NCBI RefSeq assembly: GCF_963924675.1
Contig: NC_089232.1
Coordinates: forward strand, 29,958,842 to 30,022,841
Length of the DNA: 64,000 bases
Reading direction: 5' to 3'
From: Phocoena phocoena
Taxonomy: Eukaryota > Chordata > Mammalia > Artiodactyla > Phocoenidae
The position numbers and the translations under genes were made by a program. Positions 62,861 through 64,000 of this stretch are shown here, one piece after another. The notes under the pieces are model-generated. The model was not told the DNA's origin. It did no database searches and was given only the letters and a program-made list of their open reading frames with translations. Within the stretch, counting starts at the first letter, position 1; every line of letters begins with the position of its first letter.

Positions 62861-64000
62861 AGAGCAGTCTGGGGTCACCCGCCTCCGGAGGCGAAGGTCT
62901 GCATCCTGCCCACTCGGTACCCTGCCACATCCCCAGCAGCAATCTCTAGGTCCCCTCGCCCTCACCATGAGGGGAACTGCCTGGAGCGTGAGCCTCGAGT
63001 GGTGACAGCCTTTGGCGTGCGTTCCTGTGTTACGTCTGGTTCCTTTCCAGCTGATGAACTTCTTGGCCACAGGTGGCTTCTCACCTCCATACCGCTACAT
63101 TGCAGCACCGAGCACCCGACAGGCACTGTCCCTCCTCCCACCTCCCAGGTCCTCACTAGCTTCCTCACTCAGCCTCGATTCAGTGGCTAGTTACCGTCAT
63201 TCTGCTGCACAAGATCACAGCTCTCTTTCTCTCCGCTTGTTTTGAAGATCCAGCATTTTCAGGTGGCTAAACAGCAACGTGGTGAAATCCAGCCCTGCCT
63301 ACTCCACCCCAGCCCGCTAAGCACTAAAGGTGTTGGAGAATAACACAGCTAGCCTGCTGGTCTCACCTGTTATTTCCCACGCCTGACTCTGGTGGATCCT
63401 GAGTGCTGATAGGGAACTACTACATCTCCACAGCCTCTTCAATCTCCCTCTCTCCTAGACAACTATTTCATACTTTTCTCTCCCCAAACCTACAACACCC
63501 CATCACCATCCTCGCTCTCAGTTTGCTTTTTATATGCAAAGTAGAGAACTTCCTCAGGCTCCCCGCCTCCTAACTCCCGTCAGCTTCTGCGCCCAAATCT
63601 TTTGCTCTTTCTCCTGCTGTTATAAACGAATCATTCGTACTCCTAAGCCCCGCTGGGCACTTGGGCACTAGATCCTACCTCCCTCACCCACTCCATGACA
63701 AGTCTGAAGCTATCCTCTCCCCAACCTTTAGAGGCTGCACCTTCTCTAGCTGGCTTGCGCCCTCTTCCTCCTGACTCTACCATTCTCCCTGGGTGACCCC
63801 ACTAACCCTCATGATGAGCTGGACATTTACTTCCTCTCCAACATCCAAACTTCCTCTCTCTCAGCAGAACCCGACTATTCGGGTACTACCCCCAGCCCTA
63901 GCTCCAGATCCTGACCTATCTGAGACCATCTCCTGGCAATAGCTATTGGTCCAGCGATGGCATATGTCCCGAGTTGTTCTCCTGGAGGGATAACTTATCC
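62861..64000. other. Sequence upstream of the v1 promoter (intron 1 of the canonical transcript)
   Basis: Pyrimidine-rich, mostly unique-looking DNA. No exon, ORF with coding character or clear mobile element was recognised. By analogy with human, where the v1 exon lies inside intron 1, this is probably intron of the longer canonical transcript (inference). Confidence 0.5.

Noticed and set aside
61876..62949. 357-residue open frame on the plus strand across the CpG island
   Set aside because: It is antisense to the v1 first exon, has Arg/Ala/Gly/Pro-biased content typical of CpG islands, and shows no domain.

Overview
This is mammalian nuclear DNA, almost certainly from a cetacean and probably a toothed whale. 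About nine copies of a short tRNA-derived SINE, with the head GGGAAGCC...CACTGCGCCACC and a long T or A run, and nine of a longer CHR-type SINE lie here. They sit beside short tRNA-type SINEs, artiodactyl-style L1 3' ends, older MIR, L1M and hAT remnants, and LTRs. This SINE set is known from whales and their close kin; the species assignment is inference.

The only gene supported is dysferlin (DYSF), on the minus strand. Transcription enters at the right: a CpG island at about 61970-62860 holds the alternative first exon (the v1 start, MLSCQLVRASNLPSVKKDRR). Then come exons 2 to 13 at 50045-49990, 48790-48699, 27849-27744, 20133-20019, the optional exon 5a at 18756-18664, 18308-18097, 16299-16171, 15779-15717, 15038-14988, 12672-12642, 12029-11914, 4877-4751 and 1398-1295. 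All junctions read GT...AG, phases agree at every join, and the chain is open for 431 codons (462 with 5a). It encodes the C2A domain, a Pro/acidic linker, the C2B domain and the start of C2C. The canonical first exon lies beyond the right edge (in human it is upstream of the v1 exon) and the rest of the gene beyond the left edge. Exon numbers follow human DYSF and were assigned from remembered protein sequence, not from a database search.

Layout from left to right: partial intron 13; exon 13; intron 12 with a composite CHR/L1 insertion; exon 12; a 7 kb intron 11; exons 11 to 5 packed into 11.9-20.1 kb; intron 4 (7.6 kb) with an LTR-like repeat; exon 4; a 20.8 kb intron 3 with a stack of LTR remnants, a tRNA-Glu-like copy, a second CpG-rich block, nested L1s and a perfect 24 bp inverted repeat; exons 3 and 2; a 12 kb intron 1 rich in SINEs; the v1 first exon and its CpG island; and about 1.1 kb of further upstream intron.

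I see no undescribed gene system. The most interesting items are the conserved alternative exons (v1 exon 1 and 5a), an in-frame upstream ATG ahead of the v1 start, the perfect hairpin at 36658-36711, several retrotransposon chimeras defined by their target-site duplications, and the CpG-rich block beside antisense LTRs in intron 3.
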